This document shows positions 1-6,510 of a stretch of DNA of 8,213 nucleotides, piece by piece. Each line of letters starts with the position of its first letter. Within the stretch, counting starts at the first letter, position 1. Made by a program: the position numbers and the translations under genes. The stretch lies in NCBI GenBank assembly GCA_029288195.1, contig JARFPR010000461.1, forward strand, positions 1 to 8,213. The letters are read 5' to 3'. This stretch comes from Gammaproteobacteria bacterium (lineage in GTDB: Bacteria; Pseudomonadota; Gammaproteobacteria; GCA-001735895). The notes beneath the pieces were generated by a model. It was not told the origin of the DNA. It did no database searches and was given only the letters and a program-made list of their open reading frames with translations.

Positions 1-78
1 CAGGCGACAGATCGCCTCTCCAATACCACTACTCGCACCCGATACCAGCACGATCGGGGAAGGCTGTTCCTTATTCAC
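1..78 (-). CDS. Short-chain dehydrogenase/reductase (SDR), N-terminal fragment
   Basis: Partial gene: only the first 26 codons are in the window and the rest lies beyond base 1. Read from a GTG start at 78 it begins MNKEQPSPIVLVSGASSGIG. This shows the first beta strand and the glycine-rich dinucleotide-binding turn (G14-A-S-S-G18-I-G20) of classical SDR enzymes, which are cytoplasmic NAD(P)H-dependent oxidoreductases. The catalytic Ser-Tyr-Lys residues are off the window, so substrate and direction cannot be told. The GTG shares one base with the TAG stop of the LysR gene upstream (TAGTG), which points to co-transcription and translational coupling with that regulator. Family assignment is fairly safe from the motif; specific function is unknown. 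Confidence 0.8.
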   Translation of the reverse strand, partial: MNKEQPSPIVLVSGASSGIGEAICRL

Positions 79-965
79 TAGCGGGCCCCCAGTTCATTCT
101 TAATCGATTCGAGTAATTTATCCATCTGACGTGTCGAAACACCCGATGAAAAGCGGGCGATGTGTTGAATCGGCGGTGGTTCTGGCAGATCAACCTGGTC
201 AATTTTCAAACCCCGGCTGTCACCCCGGCGCCCGCCCTGCTGGCGCTGTTCGAGCACACCCAGATTAACCAGCCCGATTCCCAGACCGCTGCGTACCGCG
301 TTGACCATGCCCTCGATACTAGGACACTCGAACACCACGCGCAGACTGCAACCGATTTCGGCCAGCGCTTTCTCGGCCCAGGCCTTGTAAAAACAATCCT
401 TGTGATAGGCCACGTAGGGAATCGGATGTTCGGAATCGAGCACAAAATCTTCCGCCTGCAACCAGACCACCTGCTGCTGGCCCAGCAAATGATCGCCTTC
501 GAGCAACTCGGATTCAAACACTTCTATCAGCGCCATGTCGATTTCGCCCGTACGCAACCAGCGCACCAGTTCGGGGGTATGGGCCACGCGCGAGGTCAGT
601 GCAACATTCGGAAAACCGGTGGAAAAGCTCGACAGGATTTGCGCCATCCCGGGGGCGCTGATGTCCTCGGTAATCCCGAGGCGCAGCTCACCGGCGAGGT
701 CGCTCTGGTGAAAGCTGGCGTAGGCTTCGTCATGCAGTTTGACCAGGCGCTGCGCATAGTCGAGCAATTTCTCACCGTCAGCGCTCAAGTTCAGCTTGCC
801 GTCCGCGCGTGCAAACAGGCTGCGGTTAAGCTTGCGCTCGAGGCGCTTCATTTTATGACTGACCGCCGACTGGGACAGGTTCAGCCGTTTCGCAGCACGA
901 GTAATACCGCCGGATTCGGCAATTGCGGTCAGGGCGCGCATGGAGTCGATATCAAGTGCGGACAT
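78..965 (-). CDS. LysR-type transcriptional regulator
   Basis: A complete 295-residue protein, the usual length for LysR-type regulators. The N-terminal winged helix-turn-helix is at about residues 5-63, with the typical run G-G-I-T-R-A-A-K-R-L-N-L-S-Q-S-A-V-S-H (19-37) followed by K-x-L-E-type residues (40-43). An effector-binding domain of the periplasmic-binding-protein fold follows from about residue 90 to the end. It should act as a tetrameric DNA-binding protein responding to a small molecule. It is transcribed divergently from the oxidoreductase/MttB-like operon with a 96-base gap to the preferred ATG at 1062, the classic arrangement for a LysR regulator controlling its neighbour and itself. 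The SDR gene follows with a one-base overlap. The ligand is not predictable; an N-methylated amine or a breakdown product is inferred only from context. The ATG at 965 has no clear ribosome-binding site but gives the normal domain start. Confidence 0.95.
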   Translation of the reverse strand: MSALDIDSMRALTAIAESGGITRAAKRLNLSQSAVSHKMKRLERKLNRSLFARADGKLNLSADGEKLLDYAQRLVKLHDEAYASFHQSDLAGELRLGITEDISAPGMAQILSSFSTGFPNVALTSRVAHTPELVRWLRTGEIDMALIEVFESELLEGDHLLGQQQVVWLQAEDFVLDSEHPIPYVAYHKDCFYKAWAEKALAEIGCSLRVVFECPSIEGMVNAVRSGLGIGLVNLGVLEQRQQGGRRGDSRGLKIDQVDLPEPPPIQHIARFSSGVSTRQMDKLLESIKNELGAR

Positions 966-988
966 TATGACAAATTTCGATGGAAGTT

Positions 989-1015
989 ATGAAAATATAT
1001 CGTTTTGTTCATGAA
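989..1015. promoter_or_regulatory. Candidate operator: inverted repeat between divergent promoters
   Basis: ATGAA (989-993) is mirrored by TTCAT (1008-1012) across 14 bases, and TTCATGAA (1008-1015) is itself a perfect palindrome. The repeat covers the -10 of the lysR promoter and the -35 of the operon promoter. A LysR-type protein could bind here for autorepression and activation. It does not match the textbook T-N11-A spacing, so assignment to this regulator is inference. Confidence 0.3.
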
Positions 1016-1022
1016 GACACAA
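994..1022 (-). promoter_or_regulatory. Candidate sigma70 promoter for the LysR gene
   Basis: On the minus strand TTGTGT (1022 down to 1017) and TATATT (999 down to 994) are separated by exactly 17 bases, matching a sigma70 -35/-10 pair. Transcription would begin near 987, giving a leader of about 20 bases before the ATG at 965. It overlaps the plus-strand promoter, so RNA polymerase could probably not occupy both at once. Identified by eye. Confidence 0.45.
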
Positions 1023-1032
1023 TCGGTATATT
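1005..1032 (+). promoter_or_regulatory. Candidate sigma70 promoter for the oxidoreductase/MttB-like operon
   Basis: TTGTTC (1005-1010) and TATATT (1027-1032) are separated by 16 bases. Initiation would be near 1039, about 23 bases before the ATG at 1062. If correct, the in-frame TTG at 1005 and ATG at 1011 lie upstream of the transcript start and cannot be used, supporting 1062 as the real start of the oxidoreductase. Identified by eye. Confidence 0.4.
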
Positions 1033-1061
1033 CAACACTTCGAATAATACGCAACGTCCCA

Positions 1062-3044
1062 ATGACCCAGTACAAGAACCTTTTTCAGCCACTCGAGCTA
1101 CGCCATCGCACCCTCGACAACCGAATCGTCTTCGGCGCGCACACGGCCAACATGTCCGACCTGGGCCTGCCGGGGGAACGTCATCGTGCTTACTACGAGG
1201 AACGCGCTATCGGCGGTGCAGCAATGATCGTGGTCGAGCCGATGCCAGTTCATGCAACCGCGGTTCTGACCCGGGGGAACTTCCGCCATTGCGACGATGA
1301 AGTCGTTCCCCATTTCCGCAAGATTACCGAAGCCGTACACGCGCATGGCACCACTATCCTGCAGCAGCTTTACCATGTCGGTCAGCATGGCGACTCCGAT
1401 TTGTCGTTTATGCCGCACTGGTCGCCGTCAGGACTCGCGTCCTATCATGACTCCGACGGCAGCCATGCAATGCGCGAGAGCGAAATTCTCGAGGTAATCG
1501 ACTGTTTCACCCAGGCCGCAAAGCGCTGCCAGGCCGCCGGTTTTGACGGCGTCGATATCTTCGCCGCCTATCACAGCCTACTCGACCAGTTCTGGTCCCC
1601 GTGGTCGAACAAACGCGACGACCGCTGGGGCGGCTCGCTCGAAAATCGCTGTCGCCTGTCGCTGTCGATTATCAACTCGATCCGAGATGCCTGTGGCGAA
1701 GATTTCATCATCGGCATGTCGATCGGTTATGCCGACAACACGCCCTTCGTCATGACGCTCGAAGATTTCCAGCAAGTCATCTTGCTGCATGATCAAACCG
1801 CAAACCTCGATTACGTCTCCTGCGGTTCGGGAAACTACGTCGATTATGACCGCGTCATGCCAACCTTCGTCCACGGCGAAAAACAGGGTGTGCCGCTCGC
1901 CGCCGCGCTCAGGCAGGTTGTCAAACATGCCAGGGTCACGGCCGAAAGCCATATTCGTACCCCGGAAAATGCCGATTACACGATCGCCAGCGGTGATTCG
2001 GACCTGGTCTCGATTGTGCGCGGCCAGATTGCCGATCCGCACCTTGTGAACAAGGCGCGCGAGGGTCGAGCCGACGATATCCGCGGCTGCATATCCTGCA
2101 ACCAGATGTGCTGGGGGCGGCGTTCACGCGATTTCTGGATTTCGTGCCTGATCAATCCCTCCGCAGGTCGTGAGTTTGAATGGGGCGGGGATCGTTTTGA
2201 CAAGGCTAGTACCGTTAAAAAAGTGCTCGTCGTCGGTGGCGGACCCGCGGGCATGGAAGCCGCGCGGGTTGCCGCGGAGCGTGGCCACCAGGTGACGTTG
2301 TGCGAAGCCCTGGGTGACCTCGGTGGACAATTTCGCCTGGCCGGTCTGGCACCACGTCGCGGCCAGATCACCGAGCTGATGGGCTGGTACCTGCGCCAGC
2401 TCGAACAACTCGGCGTCGAAGTACGCTACTTCTCCCCGTTGGACGAACAGGATATTGCCGAGTTCGGTGCCGACGAGGTCGTACTCGCGACCGGCTCGAT
2501 GCCGGATGGGCTGGCGAAACAACGCTGGTTGCCCGAGGCCGACGAACTGCCGGGCTTAAACCATGGCAAGGTATTCTCCTGCGAAGAGGTGTTCCGCGAT
2601 CAGGCCGAGCTGGGAAAAGCGGTCATCGTCATCGATGAAGGCGGCAACTGGCGCGGCACCGGTACTGCCTGGTACCTGGCCGATAAAGGGCACGAAGTTT
2701 CCATTGTCACGCCCGACCCGATGGTCGGTAAAGAACTGGTGCGCACCACCTCCGATATCCAGATCCGCACTAGCCTGGCGAAGCTCGGCGTAAAATTCAT
2801 CCTGGAATCTGTAGTTTCACAATGGCACGGCGACCGTGCCGAAATTCGTTCACTGCTCGACGGATCGGACACCACTATCGAGGCTTCGTCCATTGTTACT
2901 GCCACCACCAACACCGTGTACAACGAGGTCGAACTCGCGTTAAGCGAAACCGAGGTCAAATTCCATCTGGCGGGTGATGCCGCAGCTCCCCGTTCGGCTC
3001 CCTACGCATTTCACGATGGCCGCAAAATCGGCCTGGTACTATAA
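1062..3044 (+). CDS. FMN/4Fe-4S/FAD oxidoreductase, TMA dehydrogenase / N-methylproline demethylase-like
   Basis: A 660-residue protein from the ATG at 1062 (MTQYKNLFQPLEL); the frame extends to a TTG at 1005, but family members usually begin with this YKxLFxPL stretch. An old-yellow-enzyme TIM barrel that binds FMN covers about 1-330. The active-site segment is A-A-Y170-H171-S-L-L-D175-Q-F-W-S-P and the barrel motif N-K-R-x-D-x-W-G-G-S-L-E-N-R is at 183-196. An iron-sulfur site follows: C343-x2-C346-x3-C350-x11-C362, the spacing of dienoyl-CoA reductase type enzymes. The C-terminal half has a dinucleotide-binding G392-G-G394-P-A-G397 and a second nucleotide-binding fold near 520-550. Known relatives oxidise tertiary or secondary methylamines, releasing formaldehyde, or reduce enoyl substrates. 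The barrel active site and the MttB-like gene 5 bases downstream favour an amine N-demethylase. Exact substrate unknown; dienoyl-CoA reductase activity is a less likely alternative. Confidence 0.85.
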   Translation: MTQYKNLFQPLELRHRTLDNRIVFGAHTANMSDLGLPGERHRAYYEERAIGGAAMIVVEPMPVHATAVLTRGNFRHCDDEVVPHFRKITEAVHAHGTTILQQLYHVGQHGDSDLSFMPHWSPSGLASYHDSDGSHAMRESEILEVIDCFTQAAKRCQAAGFDGVDIFAAYHSLLDQFWSPWSNKRDDRWGGSLENRCRLSLSIINSIRDACGEDFIIGMSIGYADNTPFVMTLEDFQQVILLHDQTANLDYVSCGSGNYVDYDRVMPTFVHGEKQGVPLAAALRQVVKHARVTAESHIRTPENADYTIASGDSDLVSIVRGQIADPHLVNKAREGRADDIRGCISCNQMCWGRRSRDFWISCLINPSAGREFEWGGDRFDKASTVKKVLVVGGGPAGMEAARVAAERGHQVTLCEALGDLGGQFRLAGLAPRRGQITELMGWYLRQLEQLGVEVRYFSPLDEQDIAEFGADEVVLATGSMPDGLAKQRWLPEADELPGLNHGKVFSCEEVFRDQAELGKAVIVIDEGGNWRGTGTAWYLADKGHEVSIVTPDPMVGKELVRTTSDIQIRTSLAKLGVKFILESVVSQWHGDRAEIRSLLDGSDTTIEASSIVTATTNTVYNEVELALSETEVKFHLAGDAAAPRSAPYAFHDGRKIGLVL

Positions 3045-3049
3045 AGACG

Positions 3050-4564
3050 ATGGCGACCAGACGCAGAAGACAGGGTGGCAGCGCGGCACGGCGTGCAGCG
3101 GTGGCGAGTGCCGCGATCGTGCATCACCCGGAGATCAAGCGTGGCATTCCGATCATGGAAGTCACCAACCAGGAAGGCGTGGAGCTGATCCATGATTTCG
3201 CGATGCGGGTCGCCGAGCAAATTGGTTGCGACTTCCAGGATCCCGAATCGCTCGACTACTGGCGCCAGACCGGGGCCGAGATTGACGGTGAGCGAGTCAG
3301 GATCGGGCGCGACGAATTGCTCGAGCTGATCGGCAAGATTCCCTCGTCCTACGTCCATCATGCGCGCAACCCGGAGCGTTCGGTGCGCGTCGGTGACGGA
3401 CACGCGGTGGTGTCACCCTCTTACGGCGCACCCTTCGTGCGCGACATGGAAGGCGTGCGCCGTTATGCCACACTCGAAGATCTCAACAACCTGCAAAAAC
3501 TCAATCACATGGCGTCAACGGTGCATATCGCCGGTGGCACCATCGTCGAACCGGTCGATATTCCGGTACCGCATCGGCACATGCACATGGCTTACAGCGG
3601 TTTGAAATACTCCGACAAGCCCATCATTGGTAACGTGACCGCACGCGAGCGCGCCGAGGATACAGTCGACATGATGAAGCTCGTCTTCGGTGAGGAGTTT
3701 GCGACCAACAACACGGTCACGACCTCGCTGATCAACGCCAATTCACCGCTGGTCTGGGACGAAACCATGCTCGACGCACTCAAGGTTTACGCGATGAATA
3801 ACCAGGCGGTGATGTGCTCGCCGTTTTCGATGGCGGCCGCGAGCACCCCGGCAAGCAATGTCGGCACGGTCGGCGTTGTGCTGGCCGAGGCACTGATGGC
3901 AATGGCGATGACGCAGATTATCCGTCCCGGCGCACCGATGCTGTTTGGCGTGCCGGCGATGACAGTAGCACTCAACAGCGGCGCACCGGTGCACGGCTCG
4001 CCGGATTCAGCGATGGTGCAGTTCCTGTCGAGCTCGATGGCGCGTTATTACAAGTTACCACACCGTTCGATCCTGAATGTGGCGACTTCCAAATCGGGAG
4101 ACATGCAGGCTGCCTACGATTCAATGTGGGGATTGTTCCCGAGCATGCTCTCGGATGCCAACTGGTTGACCATGGCGGGCGGCATGCTCGAAGGCGCGCT
4201 CACCGTCGGTTACGGCAAGACCATGATCGATTTCGAACAGCTCGACGCATTTTATCACTTCCTGCAGGGCCCTGATTTCAGCGATATCGAAGAAGTCTTC
4301 GAAGCTGCCAAACGCGTCGGGCCCGGTGGGCACTTTCTGGGTGAAACACATACTCTCAACAGCAATCTTTTCATTTTCGATTCACAGCACAACAATTCCT
4401 ACGAGCAGTGGGACGCCGACGGCCGGCTCGACAGCGAAGCGGTCGGCGTGCGCAAGGCAAAACAGTGGCTTAAAAAATACGAACCCCCGCCCATCGATGA
4501 AGCACTTGACGAGGCACTGCTGGACTATATCGAACAGCGCAGTCGCGAGATTCCGGACAAATGA
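3050..4564 (+). CDS. MttB-superfamily (trimethylamine methyltransferase-like) protein, non-pyrrolysine
   Basis: A complete 504-residue protein, close in length to archaeal MttB. The very basic N-terminus (R4-R7, then small residues and more Arg) is common in proteobacterial members. The body has the family's TIM-barrel style, including H-R-H-M-H-M-A-Y-S-G-L-K near residue 180 and N-S-G-A-P-V-H-G-S-P-D-S-A (309-321). No in-frame amber codon interrupts the frame, so it belongs to the group lacking pyrrolysine. Characterised relatives of that kind (MtgB, MtpB, MtcB) move a methyl group from quaternary amines such as glycine betaine, proline betaine or carnitine to a cobalamin-binding protein. 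No such corrinoid protein or its activase is in the window. It starts 5 bases after the oxidoreductase stop, so the two are almost surely co-transcribed. Substrate and methyl acceptor are unknown; automatic names calling it a trimethylamine methyltransferase would be too specific. Confidence 0.88.
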   Translation: MATRRRRQGGSAARRAAVASAAIVHHPEIKRGIPIMEVTNQEGVELIHDFAMRVAEQIGCDFQDPESLDYWRQTGAEIDGERVRIGRDELLELIGKIPSSYVHHARNPERSVRVGDGHAVVSPSYGAPFVRDMEGVRRYATLEDLNNLQKLNHMASTVHIAGGTIVEPVDIPVPHRHMHMAYSGLKYSDKPIIGNVTARERAEDTVDMMKLVFGEEFATNNTVTTSLINANSPLVWDETMLDALKVYAMNNQAVMCSPFSMAAASTPASNVGTVGVVLAEALMAMAMTQIIRPGAPMLFGVPAMTVALNSGAPVHGSPDSAMVQFLSSSMARYYKLPHRSILNVATSKSGDMQAAYDSMWGLFPSMLSDANWLTMAGGMLEGALTVGYGKTMIDFEQLDAFYHFLQGPDFSDIEEVFEAAKRVGPGGHFLGETHTLNSNLFIFDSQHNNSYEQWDADGRLDSEAVGVRKAKQWLKKYEPPPIDEALDEALLDYIEQRSREIPDK

Positions 4565-4596
4565 AGAGAGCAGCAGACTAAATACATGCAAAGCCG

Positions 4597-4619
4597 GGCG
4601 CAAACCGCTACACTGCGCC
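4597..4619 (+). promoter_or_regulatory. Hairpin and possible -10 element upstream of the helicase
   Basis: In the 79-base gap between the MttB-like gene and the helicase, GGCGCA (4597-4602) pairs perfectly with TGCGCC (4614-4619) around an 11-base loop. The sequence TACACT (4609-4614) inside it resembles a sigma70 -10 element, 29 bases before the ATG at 4644, but I see no convincing -35. There is no T-tract after the stem, so it is not a typical intrinsic terminator. Either a promoter for the helicase gene or a chance hairpin. Confidence 0.25.
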
Positions 4620-4643
4620 ACCCTTTGACCCAGGCACACATCG

Positions 4644-6464
4644 ATGTCTACCGATCCTGTCACCAGCTTTTCGCAAATAGCGTTGAAACCAACGCTATTA
4701 AAGGCCTTAAACGCTGTCGGCTACGAATTGCCCACGCCGATCCAGGCACAAACTATTCCGCTGCTGCTGGAAGGCAGGGATGTACTTGGGCAGGCGCAAA
4801 CCGGCACCGGTAAAACCGCGGCCTTTGCACTTCCAATCCTTTCGAATCTCGAGCTGAAACAAAAGGAGCCACAAGTACTGGTGCTGACGCCGACCCGTGA
4901 ACTGGCGATACAAGTTGCCGAAGCCTTCAAGACTTACGCATCGCAGATAAAAACTTTTCACGTGTTGCCAGTCTACGGCGGGCAGGAATACGCAACCCAG
5001 CTACGTGCATTGCAACGCGGTGTGCATGTCATTGTCGGTACCCCGGGACGTGTCATGGATCATATGCGTCGCGGCAATATCAAACTCGATCGAATGAAAA
5101 CCCTGGTGCTCGACGAAGCCGATGAAATGCTGCGCATGGGCTTTATCGACGATGTCGAATGGGTGTTGGAGCAATCCCCTAAACAGCGCCAGATAGCGCT
5201 GTTTTCCGCAACCATGCCGGCACCCATCCGCAAAATTACACAACGCTACTTGCGCAATCCTGCGGAAATTACGATCAAGGTAAAAGCCACGACTGCGGAA
5301 ACGATACGTCAGCGTTACTGGCCAGTAACCGGCACCCATAAGCTGGACGCGCTGACACGCATACTCGAAGCCGAAAGTTTCGATGCGATGCTGGTGTTTG
5401 TGCGCACCAAAACAGCGACGCTCGAAGTTGCGGAAAAACTTGAAGCACGAGGTTATCGTGCCAGCGCTCTCAACGGTGACATCGCACAGAAAAACCGCGA
5501 ACGTATCATCACCCAACTAAAAGCAGGCAAGCTGGATATTCTGGTTGCGACCGATGTCGCGGCTCGCGGCCTCGACGTCGACAGGATCAGTCACGTCATC
5601 AATTATGATATTCCGCACGATACCGAAGCCTACGTGCATCGTATCGGTCGCACCGGACGCGCGGGCCGCCAGGGCGACGCAATCCTGTTTGTCGCCCCGC
5701 GTGAAAACCGGATGTTGCAGGCAATCGAAAAGGCCACCCGCAAGCAAATCGAACTGATGGAATTGCCTTCGACAGATATGGTCAACAACCGACGCATCGA
5801 GAAATTCAAGCAACGCATCAGCGATACCATGGCCGAAGCAGACCTCAGCCTGTTCAAGGGACTGATTGAGCAGTATCAACAGGAACAGCAGGTCGACACG
5901 CTCGATATAGCCGCGGCCCTGGCGAAACAGATGCAGGGTAGCGCGCCATTTTTATTATCCGGTAAAGCGGTTGGCAAACCTGTAGGTGAAGTGGATAGAA
6001 GTGATTCCGTCGCTGGCAGAAGGCCTCGCCGGAAGCAACCACGAGATGCTTCGGAGGGTTCGGCAAGGCCGCGACGGGAGCAACCGGATTCGAGAGAGCA
6101 GGCTATCGAAAAGGGAATGGACCGCTTTCGTATTGAAGTCGGCCATCAACACAAGGTGAAACCCGGTAACATCGTCGGTGCGATCGCCAACGAGGCCGAC
6201 ATCGACAGCAAATACATCGGGCGCATTAATATATTCGAGGAATACAGTCTCGTTGACTTACCCGAAAACATGCCCAAAGAATTGCTTCGCGAGCTGAAGA
6301 ATGTCCGGGTGGCGGGTCAGCGCCTGAGCATGACGCAGCTTAGAGGCAGAAAGAGAAACGACAGTCGAGGACCGTCTGCTGTGAAACCTGCCCGCAGCAA
6401 ACCCAAAACCAGGCACCGGGATCAAAAGAACAAGGGCAAGCCCAAGCACGCAAGGCAGCGCTAG
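4644..6464 (+). CDS. deaD: DEAD-box ATP-dependent RNA helicase DeaD/CsdA
   Basis: A complete 606-residue cytoplasmic RNA helicase, similar in length to E. coli DeaD (about 629). The Q motif has F9 and Q34 (P-T-P-I-Q). Motif I is A51-Q-T-G-T-G-K-T58, Ia is P83-T-R-E-L-A88, the TPGR motif is 133-136, II is D157-E-A-D160, III is S188-A-T190 and VI is H332-R-I-G-R-T-G-R-A-G-R342. All ATPase and RNA-binding motifs look intact. A DbpA-type RNA-binding domain lies at about 492-567, followed by a Lys/Arg-rich tail. The family unwinds structured RNA during ribosome assembly and mRNA decay, especially in the cold. The C-terminal domain and length favour DeaD over RhlB, RhlE or SrmB. A weak AGG sits 9 bases before the ATG at 4644. 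Upstream and downstream genes do not suggest a functional link. Confidence 0.95.
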   Translation: MSTDPVTSFSQIALKPTLLKALNAVGYELPTPIQAQTIPLLLEGRDVLGQAQTGTGKTAAFALPILSNLELKQKEPQVLVLTPTRELAIQVAEAFKTYASQIKTFHVLPVYGGQEYATQLRALQRGVHVIVGTPGRVMDHMRRGNIKLDRMKTLVLDEADEMLRMGFIDDVEWVLEQSPKQRQIALFSATMPAPIRKITQRYLRNPAEITIKVKATTAETIRQRYWPVTGTHKLDALTRILEAESFDAMLVFVRTKTATLEVAEKLEARGYRASALNGDIAQKNRERIITQLKAGKLDILVATDVAARGLDVDRISHVINYDIPHDTEAYVHRIGRTGRAGRQGDAILFVAPRENRMLQAIEKATRKQIELMELPSTDMVNNRRIEKFKQRISDTMAEADLSLFKGLIEQYQQEQQVDTLDIAAALAKQMQGSAPFLLSGKAVGKPVGEVDRSDSVAGRRPRRKQPRDASEGSARPRREQPDSREQAIEKGMDRFRIEVGHQHKVKPGNIVGAIANEADIDSKYIGRINIFEEYSLVDLPENMPKELLRELKNVRVAGQRLSMTQLRGRKRNDSRGPSAVKPARSKPKTRHRDQKNKGKPKHARQR

Positions 6465-6474
6465 GGGCCACTGC

Positions 6475-6499
6475 GGCGAGGGCTGTAGTGACACTCGCT
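6475..6499. terminator. Weak hairpin between convergent genes
   Basis: In the 46 bases between the helicase stop (6464) and the creatininase-family stop (6511, minus strand), GCGAG (6476-6480) pairs with CTCGC (6494-6498). TGT (6484-6486) pairs with ACA (6491-6493) above a three-base bulge. It lies where a shared terminator is expected, but neither strand has a U-rich run after it, so an intrinsic terminator is only a possibility. Confidence 0.2.
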
Positions 6500-6510
6500 T
6501 GCTAAACTGC

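Noticed and set aside
162..992. 276-codon plus-strand open frame opposite the LysR gene
   Set aside because: The minus-strand frame has a clear LysR domain order over its full length; the opposite frame has low-complexity, family-less protein and is explained by codon bias of the true gene.
1005..1061. N-terminal extension of the oxidoreductase from TTG 1005 or ATG 1011
   Set aside because: The added 17-19 residues are not typical of the family, and a plausible promoter -10 at 1027-1032 would place the transcript start downstream of both codons.
1578..2522. Several minus-strand open frames within the oxidoreductase gene
   Set aside because: They lie opposite a conserved flavoprotein coding sequence, lack recognisable motifs and overlap each other in different frames.
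3050..4564. Possible pyrrolysine-containing MttB
   Set aside because: There is no in-frame TAG within the coding sequence and it ends at TGA at full family length, so pyrrolysine is not needed.
4565..4643. Intrinsic terminator after the MttB-like gene
   Set aside because: The only stem (4597-4619) is followed by ACCCTTTG rather than a T-tract, so transcription may read into the helicase gene or end by another mechanism.
5001..5516. 171-codon minus-strand open frame inside the helicase gene
   Set aside because: It is opposite conserved DEAD-box motifs and shows no family features of its own.
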